Source: Aurantiochytrium sp. KH105 (lineage: Eukaryota; Sar; Bigyra; Thraustochytrida; Thraustochytriidae). Taken from it: a DNA stretch of 64,000 bases. The stretch spans positions 1 through 64,000 of the forward strand of contig BGKB01000160.1 of assembly GCA_003116975.1 (NCBI GenBank), given 5' to 3'. Of this stretch, positions 10,477 to 21,300 are shown piece by piece. The position numbers were made by a program, and so were the translations under genes. The notes under the pieces were generated by a model, which worked only from the letters and a program-made list of their open reading frames with translations, did not search any database and had not been told where the DNA came from. The stretch's first letter is position 1; every line of letters begins with the position of its first letter.

Positions 10477-11057
10477 TTTATCTTGATGACAAGGACGAGA
10501 AGCAGGCAGCAGCAGCAGCAGCAGCAGCAGGGTTTGCGTTTGGCGTCTCGCGTTTGGCGTTTAGCGTTTGCAAGAAACCAGGATTGATGTCTCTGCCTGT
10601 GTGCCTGTACGCCTGTGTGCCTGCCTACCTGCCTGCAAAGTCAAGGTGTCCAGAGCGTCGCGGCTCTTCGTTTTCCGTCCGCGCGGCGTCCGTATCGAGG
10701 CGCTCGTTCGCGTGCGTGTCCGGGGTCTGTGAGTGTGTGTTCACCACGTCAACATCCAACTCCGCCAGCCTGCGCAGTCGGTCGGTTGCCCGCGGCCTCG
10801 CGTAAGGCGGGCGCGCAGGTGCGCAGCTCGGGGCGTGGCCACGGCGGCGCCTCCCGCTCAAGCGGCGCCACGCAAGGCCCCGCCGCGAGGCAGCACCGGG
10901 CCTCCTCTTCGTCTTGCTTGGAGATCTACTATCTACTCAACGTCCTCTTTCTCGCGCTCTTACTCTGCTATCGCAGCAGGATACGAGAGACCTCGCGCAG
11001 ACCCAGATCGACGCGGAGGAGGCTCGCTGCGCAGACGAGAGCGACGCGGCGGCGACC
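10477..11057. other. Divergent promoter region (GTPase-fusion gene / HAD phosphatase)
   Basis: This 581-base gap separates two divergent start codons. It holds a perfect CAG/GCA array at about 10503-10530, directly upstream of the minus-strand ATG at 10476, and a GC-rich stretch. The plus-strand reading frame of the phosphatase extends upstream through this region but has no ATG before 11058. No gene is seen. Confidence 0.6.
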
Positions 11058-11897
11058 ATGAGCACGGAGGAAGGCGCGGTCGCGTCAGGCGGGCCCGCGA
11101 GCGCCGCGAGCGCCGCCGAGAACGACGCGACGACGCCGTCAAAGGTAGTCGTGGTCTTCGACTACGACTGGAGCCTCGTCAACGAGAACTCGGACACCTA
11201 CCTGTTTAAGACGCTCGCGCCCGAGGTGTATGCGTGGCTCAAGGAGCGAGCAAGGGAAAATCCAGGGGACTGGACGGCCACCGTCGACGCCTCGCTGCTC
11301 AAGATGCAGGACTCGGGTGCAGCAGAACTTGGGGGGATTCAGACGTGCCTGGAGAACATCCCTGTGCTCGACGAAATGCTCGATGCCGTGCGCGAGACAG
11401 CGGCCAGTGATGCAGGGGCGCTTCACATCGTTTCAGACGCCAACGACTTTTTCATTCGTGTCTTTCTTGAGAAACACGGTCTCGCGACCATGGTGGACTC
11501 TGTTCATACCAACAGGTCCTTCACGGACGATGAAGGCTATCTCCGGGTGGCACCATACGTGAGCGCCGAAGATCCGCACACCTGCGAGCTGTGTCCCAAG
11601 AACCTATGCAAGGGCTTGGTGATCGACAAACTTGGGATTCTTACGCCCGATGTACGCGTTCTTTATGTGGGGGACGGAGGAGGGGACTTTTGCCCTGGGT
11701 TACGACTTCGTCCGCAAGATTGGCTTCTCGTACGCTCTGACGAATCGTACCCTTCAGCTCTTGGTTTGTCCAAGCGCATCAAGGCTCACCAGGACGAGCG
11801 TCCTGTATTAGCTCGTGTTCGTCCTTGGACGCAAGGTTCAGAAGTAGCTCAGCTCGTCCGCGAAGCGTTAGCGCTTGCGCGACGCGCGCGCGTATGA
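11058..11897 (+). CDS. PHOSPHO1/PHOSPHO2-type HAD phosphatase
   Basis: The protein has 279 residues from ATG 11058; the open frame continues upstream only with non-ATG codons. The nucleophile motif FDYDWS has D35 and D37, then NENSD as in the PHOSPHO family, where this block binds the metal and substrate head group. Motif II is in VSDAND, and the block CELCPKNLCKG matches the family cysteine cluster (CPxNMCKG). The acidic motif YVGDGGGDFCP near the C-terminus coordinates magnesium. Family members hydrolyse phosphoethanolamine, phosphocholine, pyridoxal phosphate or thiamine phosphate; substrate cannot be chosen from sequence alone. The first ~28 residues are Ala/Ser-rich and not conserved. 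No signal peptide, so probably cytosolic. Confidence 0.85.
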   Translation: MSTEEGAVASGGPASAASAAENDATTPSKVVVVFDYDWSLVNENSDTYLFKTLAPEVYAWLKERARENPGDWTATVDASLLKMQDSGAAELGGIQTCLENIPVLDEMLDAVRETAASDAGALHIVSDANDFFIRVFLEKHGLATMVDSVHTNRSFTDDEGYLRVAPYVSAEDPHTCELCPKNLCKGLVIDKLGILTPDVRVLYVGDGGGDFCPGLRLRPQDWLLVRSDESYPSALGLSKRIKAHQDERPVLARVRPWTQGSEVAQLVREALALARRARV

Positions 11898-12851
11898 TAT
11901 AATTTTATTGACAAGTGCATGTTTTCCGTCTCTGATTCACTGTTTCTGACATTGCTAGATAAGAAAGAGGCTGGAGGCAGCAGGTGTCACTTAAGCTCAT
12001 CATCGTGAGAATCGTGTCAAATAAAGTAAAGTGCCTTTGCGCTCTGCAAACCATCTGAAAGGCAGTTTCGAAAATAAGTAAGAAGAATGGCATGGCGCAC
12101 AGCCCATAAGACCCGTCCCTCTTATCTTTTCTTTTTTTTTGTATTGACTGTGAAGCATTCTCTCAGCAATGGCATTTTTACAACCATTCCATTTCCTGAA
12201 CAACCACTTTACAGTTAGTCCTAGAAGCTCACAGTCTTGAGGTTGGATTATGGTCGTCACAGCACGAAGATGAGACAGACGTGACACGAGAGCTTTTGCG
12301 ACGACACCGCGACTTACCACCGACCTACGAGATCTCGCGTCTTGTACGGACCTCTCCAAGTCCTTCTCACGATGGCTTCGGGAGAAATGGATCGCGAGTC
12401 CGAGAGTTTTCAGGTTGGGCCAATTGGGCCAGATTCTCACCGCCAACTCTCTCCCACCCTCTCGCCTAGTGGTGCATCTCTGGGAGCTGTGGGACTATCT
12501 TTCGACTTATCAGTGGCGCTTCAAGAGTGGTAGTGGATTTGAAACAGATTTCCACAGTGATACAGTCGCAGTGGCGAAGGAGGAAACGGATTCGCGCAAT
12601 CGCGGTCAATGTGAGGGCAGGGTTGGATCTTTCCCTCTGATCTTTTCCCTGGCAATGTAGTATCTTTCCATGTGCTTCGCTCGATTCGAGGACGCAAAAC
12701 CCGATCGTGATCGCGCGGAACTCTGCGCGCGCCCGTTGCGACGACGCGAGAGCGAGAAGAGGAGCGGCGAAGGCGAAGGCGCGGCGCGTGAAGGCGGTAG
12801 TAGCGGCAACAGGCCGGGAGCAGCAAGAGCGGCGCAGGCGCAGGCGCAAGG
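11898..12851. other. Intergenic region
   Basis: It spans the 3' end of the phosphatase gene (AT-rich, with AATAAA-like strings near 12020) and the upstream region of the aspartic protease. The last ~200 bases before ATG 12852 are GC-rich. No convincing ORF or repeat was seen. Confidence 0.55.
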
Positions 12852-14477
12852 ATGGGTTCGGCCGCGAAACTGGCGGCCGTTCTGGCCGCCGTCGTGATGA
12901 TCACGGCGGCAGAGAGCGCGCAGGTGATCAAGATGCCGCTCAAGAAGCACCCTCGCAAGTTCTTGTTCCAGACGGAACTGCCCGAAGACGGGAACCCCGT
13001 GGATGCGTTCTACCAGGCCAAGTTCACGAATGTTGAGGGCAAGTCCGAAGGCGATATTCTCGTTCACGACTACATGAACGCCCAGTACAGCATTGACGTC
13101 ACCATGGGCACGCCGCCGCAGGCTGTAACGGTGATCCCGGACACGGGCTCCTCGAACCTCTGGGCCGCCAGCAAGAACAAGTTCCTGCAGTTCCACAAAC
13201 TGTACAAGAAGGAGAAGTCGAGCACCTACAAGCACAACGGAACCAAATTTTCGCTCCATTACGGCTCTGGCGGCGTGAACGGCGTCTTCGTCAACGATGT
13301 CTGGCGCATTGGCCCCTTTGAGGTCACGGGCAACAGCTTTGGCTCCTGCGACGACATGTCTGGGTTCGGCGTTGCGTGGTACATGGCCCACTTTGACGGC
13401 ATCCTTGGCCTCGGTTTTAGCTCGCTGCGCCAGGGCGGCGGACCGGCCCCGTTTCAGCAGCTCATTAACTCGGGTCAGCTGGCGGAGTCCGTCTTTGCCT
13501 TTTACCTTTCGAGCACCTCGGGGTCCGACGGCGAGCTCGTTATTGGTGGCGTCGATTCTGCCCATTATGAGGGCGACTTCCACACGGTGCCGCTCACCTC
13601 GGAGACCTACTGGGCCGTGGAGCTTGGCGGCATCTACGTGGATGGCGAGCTCGTGTCTACCACCAAGAAGGCCATTGTGGACAGCGGCACGTCTCTGCTG
13701 GCCGGTCCCCGCGCCGAGGTGAGCAAGATCGCCGAACAGCTCGGCGCCAAGGCGCTCCCCGTTGGCGAGTACGTGATTGACTGCAATGCCAACGGCCCCG
13801 ATATCGACGTCGAGCTCAACGGCAAGAAGTTCACACTTTCCTTTGAGGACTACATTATCAACAGCGGCCAGGGCATGTGCATCCTTGGTATGATTGGCAT
13901 CGAGATTGGACCCCCCGCTGGCCCGCTCTGGATCCTTGGTGACGTCTTTATGAAGAAGTACTACGTCAAGTTCGACTGGGAGGGCCAGAGCGTCGGCATT
14001 GCTAAGCTCAAGTCCGCGGACACTGCCGAGGTTGCCGTTGCGCAGCAGGAGATGCCCAAGAGGCACCTTCCTTGCAACACCAAGGTCGTCACGCACGAGC
14101 ACCTTCACGAGCACCACCATTACCATCCGATCATCGTTGACACTATGGGAAGCATCGGCGCTCACATGAACACGGTTGCCGACTACTTTGTTGGCGGCCA
14201 GGCCGCGGGCGAGCGTCCCAGCCACCACCACGAGGAACCTCATCTCCACAGCCACCACCCGCATCACTTTCACCACATGCATCATCGTGCCTGCCACCAG
14301 TTTGTGGGCATGGTGGCGCTCATCGGAGGTCTCGTTTTCTTTGCACTTCGCTGTGTGCTTCGCAAGCGTCGCGAGGCAGCCGCCGTTGCCTCACAGACGC
14401 GTGACGAGTCCTACGAGCCCCTCGCAGGTTCGCCGGAGTCGACCACTTCGACGGCCAAGGCCCTTCCGCTCGTGTAG
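12852..14477 (+). CDS. Membrane-anchored pepsin-type (A1) aspartic protease
   Basis: The protein has 541 residues with ATG at 12852. Residues 1-22 form a signal peptide (hydrophobic AAVLAAVVMITAA), then a short basic propeptide-like stretch. The mature domain starts near residue 75 with the family QYSIDVTMGTPPQ block. Catalytic aspartates are in DTGS (D97) and VDSGTS (D277), so both active-site motifs are intact. The core resembles cathepsin D and phytepsin without a saposin-like insert. After the catalytic domain (ending about residue 395) comes a His-rich segment with many HH and HxH clusters, then one membrane segment near 485-505 and a basic cytoplasmic tail of ~35 residues. Likely a vacuolar/lysosomal or cell-surface type I membrane protease. 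The His-rich stem is unusual and could bind metal or sense pH; that is inference. Confidence 0.92.
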   Translation: MGSAAKLAAVLAAVVMITAAESAQVIKMPLKKHPRKFLFQTELPEDGNPVDAFYQAKFTNVEGKSEGDILVHDYMNAQYSIDVTMGTPPQAVTVIPDTGSSNLWAASKNKFLQFHKLYKKEKSSTYKHNGTKFSLHYGSGGVNGVFVNDVWRIGPFEVTGNSFGSCDDMSGFGVAWYMAHFDGILGLGFSSLRQGGGPAPFQQLINSGQLAESVFAFYLSSTSGSDGELVIGGVDSAHYEGDFHTVPLTSETYWAVELGGIYVDGELVSTTKKAIVDSGTSLLAGPRAEVSKIAEQLGAKALPVGEYVIDCNANGPDIDVELNGKKFTLSFEDYIINSGQGMCILGMIGIEIGPPAGPLWILGDVFMKKYYVKFDWEGQSVGIAKLKSADTAEVAVAQQEMPKRHLPCNTKVVTHEHLHEHHHYHPIIVDTMGSIGAHMNTVADYFVGGQAAGERPSHHHEEPHLHSHHPHHFHHMHHRACHQFVGMVALIGGLVFFALRCVLRKRREAAAVASQTRDESYEPLAGSPESTTSTAKALPLV

Positions 14478-15069
14478 ATCGATCCTCCATTTTGAATCGG
14501 CATTTCTCTTTTCTTTCATTGCCGACCGCCCTTTCTCTTGGGGACTTCATCAATAAGATATCTTCTTTCTTGTAGTAGGCCTAGTCGTCGTCATCGTTGT
14601 TGTTGTTGTTGTTTATGTCGAGATTGTAGGGTTTGGTCTGGTGGGTGAGGTCACGGAAAAGGATTTGCAGCAGGCAAGATAAAACCCAATCCCCGAGCGT
14701 AAGTGCTTCCGTCAGGTTTATAGATGCCAGACTATATTTTTAAAATTCCTTCTGTTGACAGACAAACTATGAAGAAGAAAAGGATGAGGTGAGATGAGCT
14801 GAGATGAGATGAAATGACATGAAATGAAATGGATCCTTGTCAAGCTTTCTTTTTTTCTTTTTATATTTTGCTTGTGCCCTACATTACGGCAACGTGGCCG
14901 GCATGTTGCCGACGCCTCTAAAGGCTTAGTGCCTATGATCTCGTCTTGTCTCAAAGACTCCGCGCCCTTTTACTTCTTCTCTCTTTGTTCATCTACTGCT
15001 TGCTTGCTTGCTTGCTTGCGTGCTTGCGCCCCAGCGCAAGCATTCATCATCCAATTTCCTTCATGACCT
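14478..15069. other. Convergent 3' intergenic region
   Basis: It lies between the 3' ends of the protease (+) and the small tail-anchored protein (-). It contains a GTT array at about 14598-14612, a GAGATGA-type tract near 14785-14825 and a TTGC array at about 14998-15025. No gene was seen. Confidence 0.6.
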
Positions 15070-15300
15070 TTACACAGCCAGGCGGTGGCCAGATTGGTTC
15101 ATGGCGAGGACAGAGAGGGCAAAGAAGGTGAAGTTCTTGAGCAGCTTGAGGTTGTTCGCGCGCTCCTCGCCCTCGCCAAAGTAGTCCGTCATGAGGCGCT
15201 TGTAGTTGTAGCTCATGAGCTCCATCACGCTCGCGTCCTCGTCCGGGACGACCAGCACCTCGGTCGTGCTCTCGGCCTTCACGTCGTTGAAGAGAAACAT
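15070..15300 (-). CDS. Small tail-anchored protein, 76 residues
   Basis: ATG at 15300 begins a 76-residue frame. The N-terminal half is acidic (EDASVMELM). A conserved-looking middle, YNYKRLMTDYFGEGEE, is followed by a single hydrophobic segment at about residues 51-67 (LKLLKNFTFFALSVLAM) and a short tail. The reading frame stays open upstream but has no ATG before 15300. Small outer-mitochondrial subunits (TOM5-like) have this size and layout, but I see no diagnostic motif, so I do not assign a family. The gene is divergent from the cyclophilin and has coding-like codon use. Confidence 0.6.
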   Translation of the reverse strand: MFLFNDVKAESTTEVLVVPDEDASVMELMSYNYKRLMTDYFGEGEERANNLKLLKNFTFFALSVLAMNQSGHRLAV

Positions 15301-16293
15301 GCTTGCGGCACCTGCGCGGGCGTTCGGGCGTGCGGCTCGGCGTGCGGCGGCGGCGAACGAGTAGAGACGGAGAGGCTGCGAAGTTTTCTTTCTGCTTCTC
15401 GCGCTCCTCGGCGCCGCTGCGCCACCAAAAGTTTTCCCGATTCTTCCGCATTTATCCGACCGCTTCCGGGAAGTGCTGCCGATCAAGCTGGCCTGCCTGT
15501 GATGGGGAAAAGAAGGGTTTCTCCACTCGCCGTCGTCCTCATGCGGCCGCCGCGAAATGAGAGAGACGGACGCTCGCGAAGAGAACGAAAGCGTAGCACG
15601 GGATGAGGAATAGTTTTCCGTTTGCTAGCGAGCGCAAGGGCGAGTCTCAGAAGAAGGCTGAGCGTAATTAATTTTTGGTTGGGAAGTTCGCGAAGATGTC
15701 GATCGATGGATTTGGCCCAAGAGTGAATTCGAGCTGTGCAAAAAATATACGTCTGGAGTGGCGTGCCGCCAAGTCTGCCTGCCTGCAGTTTCGTTCATTT
15801 TTGAAAAATAAATTATGCCTGTTCTCATGCACCTCCGAGCAAATCTCGTGGTCATTGGTCCGCATTTATTCATTCATTCATTCTTTCTTTCTCTCTCTCT
15901 CTCTCTTTCTCTCTTTGGAATGAAAGCTGAGGCGATGTCTCTCTGAGTCCGCAACCCTGTCCATGGCGAGATGAAGGAAATTTAGGGACGCCGAGGTCAC
16001 AACACAAAGTCACCGAAGGATTTTCCTTCAATTCTGCGTTTTTTTTTCTTCGTTTTGTGCCCGTCATTCCACTGGACTTCGCGCGCTCTTCTCTTCGTCA
16101 GCTCGCTGGCGATGCGCCATTCATACAATCACTACAGTCAGGTGCGCGTGCCATGCAAATACTGATTGATTCGCGAGCGTTTATACATGCAAAGGGAAAA
16201 GTGACGGTTACGAGTCTCTCTTTCAAGTTCCGGTCTGCTGCTGCTTGCAGACGCTGGCATTTCCCAATTGATCTCGCGTCTTGGCGCAACACC
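15301..16293. other. Divergent promoter region (small protein / cyclophilin)
   Basis: This contains the 5' ends of both neighbours. An in-frame ATG at 16153 could extend the cyclophilin by 47 residues. CT-rich runs near 15887-15915 and ATTC repeats near 15868-15885 are present. No separate gene was recognised. Confidence 0.55.
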
Positions 16294-17083
16294 ATGCACG
16301 CCGAGTCATTGCTCGGCTCACGCGGGCCAGCTGTACCGCGGCCCAACAACCCGCGCGCGTTCATGGACATTCGAATCGGAGACATTCCCGTTGGGCAGCT
16401 CGTATTCGAGGTACGTTGAGACGAGAGACTGCCAGCATTGCAAACAAGACGCCAGTGTGCGCAAATGCTAGATGCGAAAGCATGAACAGTACATAGTCTC
16501 TAACAAGCAAGATGGAGGACCGTCAGCTTCGCAAGGACCTTGCCACACGTACTTGCGAGAACTTTCTCAAGCTTTGCAGTGGCGCAGCAGGACTCTCCGA
16601 CTCTGGCTTTGAGCTTTGCTACAAGGGATGGTATGTTTCCTCTTTTCTTTTCGTTTTTTCGAAATACCGCGACACCAGAATCGTGTTTGCAATGAAAGAC
16701 GTCTAACCTGGCCGTCGGGGAATACTTGCGTCAGTGCTTTTCACAGAATCGTTCCCAACGAGGTATGCCAATGCGGCGACTTTACCAAAGAGGACGGCAC
16801 CGGCGGTGAGAGCGTTTTCGGCGCAGAGTTTGAGGATGAGACCTTTGCCATGACACATGCGGGACCGGGCGTGCTCTCCATGGTCAACTCTGGACCGGAC
16901 TCGAACCGAAGCCAGTTTTTCATCACCTTTGCGCGCATGCCCAGCCTTGACAATCATCACGTCGTTTTCGGCTACGTCATTGAAGGCATGGATATTCTTC
17001 GTCGGATCGAGGCATGCGGGTCTATGAGCGGGAAGCCCCGACAAACAGTGACCGTGAGCGACTGCGGCATTGTCCGCGAATGA
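16294..17083 (+). CDS. Cyclophilin-type peptidyl-prolyl cis-trans isomerase, three exons
   Basis: Exons are 16294-16410, 16512-16630 and 16735-17083, giving about 194 residues. Intron 1 (16411-16511, 101 bases) runs GTACGT to CAAG after VFE, phase 0. Intron 2 (16631-16734, 104 bases) runs GTATGT to TCAG and splits the Cys codon of YKGC, phase 2. The spliced reading gives a continuous cyclophilin fold: NPRAFMDIRIGDIPVGQL, CENFLKLC, YKGCAFHRIVPN, CGDFTKEDGTGG, GPGVLSMVNSGP, SQFFITFA, HHVVFGYVIEGMD. The active-site Arg (FHR), the Gln of CQ-x-GDF and the His before VVFG remain, but Phe-Met after IVPN is Glu-Val and the tryptophan of the WLD-x-xH block is Ser, which usually lowers cyclosporin A binding. 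ATG 16153 upstream is an alternative start that would add 47 residues. Confidence 0.88.
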
Positions 17084-17346
17084 GCCTGCGTGCTCTTCGA
17101 ACAACATATTCCCTCACATCGCGAGCTCATAAATTGAAATTCGCAAAACGTCAAAGAAGGCAAGTAAGTACATGTTTGATCATTATATGCTGGTGCTGCG
17201 ATACATCCCCTGCATCTGCCCAGGGCCTTGCAACAGTTGTTTGCTTTCGCGCCGATCAGGGGCGGCTCTCGCGCTTGCTTTCTCTCGTGCGGCAAGGGCG
17301 TGCAGACCCCTCCCTCCCGGCGAGCAAAAGAAAGGAAAAGGAAACT

Positions 17347-17634
17347 CTACTTGCTCTCATTCGGAGTCACATTTCCGATGTTGCCCTGGTACCCAGAGTC
17401 GTCGAACTCCTTCTTGTTCTGAGCGCTCACGTAGGCTCCGTAGGCGAGAGCGCCGAGCGTGCCGCCCTGGGCCAGGACGCGGGCGCGCATCATCTGCTGC
17501 GAGAGCTTCTGGTTGCCAGCCCGAAAGCTGGCGATGCCGCCGAAGAGCACGACCGCCGTGACCACGCACCCGATCGGCACGAGCGGCTCTGCGCGGATCT
17601 TGCTCATGAACTTGTCCCGCGTGGCATCGTCCAT
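17347..17634 (-). CDS. HIG1-domain protein (hypoxia-induced / Rcf1 family)
   Basis: The protein has 95 residues with ATG at 17634. The core EPLVPIGC, followed by a membrane segment, then SFRAGN and QQMMRARVLAQG leading to a second membrane segment, is the HIG1 signature. The length is typical of the family. HIG1 proteins sit in the inner mitochondrial membrane and associate with respiratory complexes III and IV. The upstream frame stays open but is Lys/Gln-rich repeat translation from the GCAAG array, so it is not used. The gene converges with the cyclophilin, 263 bases away. Confidence 0.9.
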   Translation of the reverse strand: MDDATRDKFMSKIRAEPLVPIGCVVTAVVLFGGIASFRAGNQKLSQQMMRARVLAQGGTLGALAYGAYVSAQNKKEFDDSGYQGNIGNVTPNESK

Positions 17635-18318
17635 GGTCCTGCCGCGGGGTCTTGCCTTGCCTTGCCTTGCCTTGCCTTGCTTGCTTGCTTGCTTGCTTGC
17701 TTGCGAGCTTTGCTTTCTTGGCTCTGCCTCGAGCGCGGCGCCAACGAGCCTCTCTCTCTCTCCTGCGAGCGCGAAGAACAAGCACGCTCGGCCCGGGGGC
17801 GAGAGCGGGCGCGGCGCGAGAGAGCGCGCGCGGGCAGCCGGGGACGCAGACGGGCGAGAAGGCCTCCGCGGTCGACGGCGCCAAGGCGATTGCTATTTGC
17901 CCGTCTCGGCGTCCGCGACGCCGGAGTTTTCGTCTCGCGGATCGAGAGACTCGGGAGAGAGAGAGCGTGTGAGAGACATGGGCGAGCCGCGGTGTGCGCA
18001 ACGCATGTGTCTGTTCCAAGAAATGGCAACAACTCGTACTCGCTCTGGCCCCTTGCGCAAGAATAAGGAAGGTCCGTCTGGGCCTAGGCCCAGGCTTGCA
18101 CAGCGAAATCATGGGCAAAAGGGGAGAAGAGAGCGCGTGGGACGAGCCTTTTGTTCGCCATGCAATTTGCAAGAAGCAAGTATCGCCCGAACGAAGGAAA
18201 AGCTTGCGAGGTTCTGTAACGATTTCTCCGAGAATTTACTTTACTGTCAATGGGAGCATTGCGATGCTGTCTGTGAATTCACATCAATAGGCTCCGTGGG
18301 GTATCAACAAGCTTACTT
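17635..18318. other. Upstream region of the HIG1 gene, with CCTTG/CTTG arrays
   Basis: It lies between two minus-strand genes, so it holds the 3' end of the CKK-protein gene and the promoter of the HIG1 gene. At 17651-17705, immediately before the HIG1 start, CCTTG units run into CTTG units. GC-rich sequence follows to about 17960. No gene was seen. Confidence 0.6.
17651..17705. repeat. CCTTG pentanucleotide then CTTG tetranucleotide array
   Basis: Five CCTTG units change to about seven CTTG units. The array starts 17 bases upstream of the HIG1 ATG on the minus strand. Confidence 0.9.
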
Positions 18319-21300
18319 TTACATGCGTTGAGGCAGCGGGAAGAATTTGGGATTCAAAGCGACGGCGTCGGTCGTTTTGGTGATTGACTTGGTCGAAATA
18401 CGCGAGAACCGCTTCTGGCCCGTGTTGTACTTGTAAAAGGAGTCAACCATTGTTGCGTCCACCACTGCCGGCAATTGCTTTGCGCCCTGGACCTTGCGCA
18501 AGTCACGCGTCACGCGATCTACGACGTAGACGCCACGAAATTTGAGAGCAACCTCGTTGCGAAAGAGAATCACGTATTGCGCGTTCGTAAACTCCGGTTC
18601 ACCACTGGCGGCGCGCTCCTCCAGCCCTCCGAGGACTCGCTCGCGACGCTGTGCGTGATGAGCGCCAGCCAGACACACGTGAGTAATTGCGTTCATGATC
18701 AGCTTCAGGTTCGACTTTGTCGCGATTTCGATAGTTGGCGGGATCTCGGGCGGAATTTCGCAGACAACAGGGGCGTGTCCTGAACGCACCTGAGCTGGAG
18801 GATTCTGTGACGGACGAGGCCGAAACGTTCCTGCACTCGCCCTACTTCGACTACTTCCGAGCGTGGCGCTTGGTACCTGAGTCTCCCACGGCGAACTATC
18901 ATCGCTTTGATTTGGACCTGTCTGCGACTGCCAAAGCGAATCTCGCTTTGCCCCTCGTGACTTCGCGCTTTGCTCGTTGTGCAGAGGAATCTCGTGAGAG
19001 AATGTGGCTTGTGGGTCCAGACTACTAGGCCTCTCCAGGGTGGAGGTAGGCAACGCTGCCACCGGAGTATTTGCGCTCGTGCGACGTCTGGCACGAGCCT
19101 CACTTTCCGCAAGCTTTCGGCGCCGCACTTCCTCGAACCTGCGTTGCCGCCGAAAATTTTCGGCATCGTCGCCGTTAAGAGGAATTTCGATGCTGAAGAG
19201 CTTCTCCTGTGGCGGGCGCGGGCGCTCCTCCTGTCCTGCTGCCTCATCGTCGAGCTCTTCTTCGCTCTTGTCGCGAAGGTCAGGTGAGGCAAGATTTTCT
19301 TCTGTTGCACGATTACGATCTTCATCGGTCGCACTTAATTCTTCGCGAGCGATACTGTGACGAGAACCTGAATCATTCTGGTTAAAGGCCCCGCCATGGC
19401 GATCGCTAAGCACGGAGGAGGTCGAAGAAATCGGTGAAAGCTCACGAGGTGAATCAGGTGCAATTACTGAAGTGCTTCCCTCTGAAAAGTCTGACCAGCC
19501 GTCCATATCTTCAGGTACCTCTTGGTAGGCCGCAGATCCCAAAGTAGCCGATCGTGGTGACCTGACCGCGGCTTTGTCCACATTCGACTTTGGCGAACCA
19601 AGGTCTACCTCTTGCTGCAGACTCTGGGCAAGTCGATATCTCCTTTCTGTCGCAAGTCGTTCTTCAACCTTGCGTTCACGCAGAATTGCGGCTTGGGCTG
19701 CGCGGAGGCGGTGCAAAACTTCTGCTCGCTCCCGAGACGTTATTTGGGGCGCACTGCGAGAGCTCAAGCTGCCGACGCGATCATTCATTGTCGCCGGTGA
19801 CAGTCGCGTGTCCCGGGCGCTTTGAACGTGCAAATACTGCTTCGTCTTCTGTCTGGAATCGACCTCATGAGTTCTGGAGTCCACAGCTAGTAATGGGGCA
19901 CTTTGCGATGTTGATGCAATATTTCCAGTAAGCCCTCTCCTGCCGGTTTGATCAGGTTCTGCTTCGATCGTCGGGCTTGAGGGGCTGGGGCTCACATTCC
20001 GAGCCACGCTGCCAAATCGAGTCTTGTTCCCAACAGTTTCTCTTCCCAATTCCATCGACAGGGCAGAGACCCCGGTCGGGGTTCCAGGGGACCTTGGCGC
20101 TGGCGACTGCCTCGAAACGGGACTCAAAGAATGGTGCGCGGCGCTATCTTTAAATGGACCTTCTTCTCGAGGCGAGATATCCCCCGATAGTTCTTCAAGG
20201 CACCTGTGTTCTGCGGAGAAGGCTCCAGGACCAGATTTGGCTGTTTCAATTGCGGCTTCTTCTTGATCACCATCTTCAGTCGCGCCAAATCGAATGTCGC
20301 GAACAGGCGATATTGTGGCCTTTGGGTCCTCGCTGCGAGAGTTCTCGTAGGCAAGAGCTGCCCGATACTTTCGGTCTGCTTCCTCTCGTAGCTTTCGGAG
20401 CTCTTCAATGCGTTCCATCGCAAAGTCGCGGAGATTTACATCGTTTGGTTCCTTTGCTGGAGAGTCTTCAAACATTGCGGGCATGGTATTTGGCTCAGGC
20501 GGCTTCTCGGCATTCCGAGCCTTTTCCTGCTCAATCTGACGCACCCACGCGCGCTGGACTTCTCTTTCATGGTGCTCACGATCGGCATTTTCTTTAAGCT
20601 TTCTCTCTCGTGCCAAAGTGGCGATTTCGTCGAGTCTCTTTTGTTTTTCAGCATTTTCCAAAGCCTCACGACGATGCAGGTCATACTTTTCTTCGCTGTG
20701 ACGACGCTGAGATTCGAGTGCTTCCTCTTCATCATCATCACCATCTTCTTGTGCTTGTACAATACGTTCAGGCTCACGCGCGTCCTCTTCTTCGCTCTGA
20801 CATTGAATTCGACGTCCAATTGCCACCTCCGCCTCTTCCTCCTCTTTTAGACGATGCTGGCGCTCACGCAGGTCTTTTTTGTCTGCTTCACGCTGCCGTT
20901 GCAGATCAACATCTCTTTGTTCTTGCATGCTGCGCTCATGCTCCAAATTCCTCTTTTCTTCTACTGCGAGACGGCGTTTACGTTCACCCTCTTCGTCTTC
21001 CTTCTGCTGCTGTTGAATTTCAAGTTCTTTCTGTGCTTGCATGCGTCGATCACGCTCGCACTCTTGTTCTTCTTCCACTTCACGCTGCCGTTGAAGCTCG
21101 AGTCCTCTTTGTTCTTGCATTCTGCCTTCATGCTTCCTTTGTCTTTCTTCTTCGAGACAAAGTTGGCGTTGACGTTCTTGCTCTTCTTCCTCAAAACGGC
21201 GTTGACGCTCGCGCTCGCGCTCTTGTTCTTCTTCCGCTTCACGCTGCCGTTGAAGCTCGAGTTCTCTTTGTTCTTGCATTCTGCGTTCATGTTCCTGTTC

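Noticed and set aside
12606-14297. 563-residue minus-strand open frame opposite the aspartic protease
   Set aside because: The plus-strand protease has intact catalytic motifs; the antisense frame is a GC-bias shadow.
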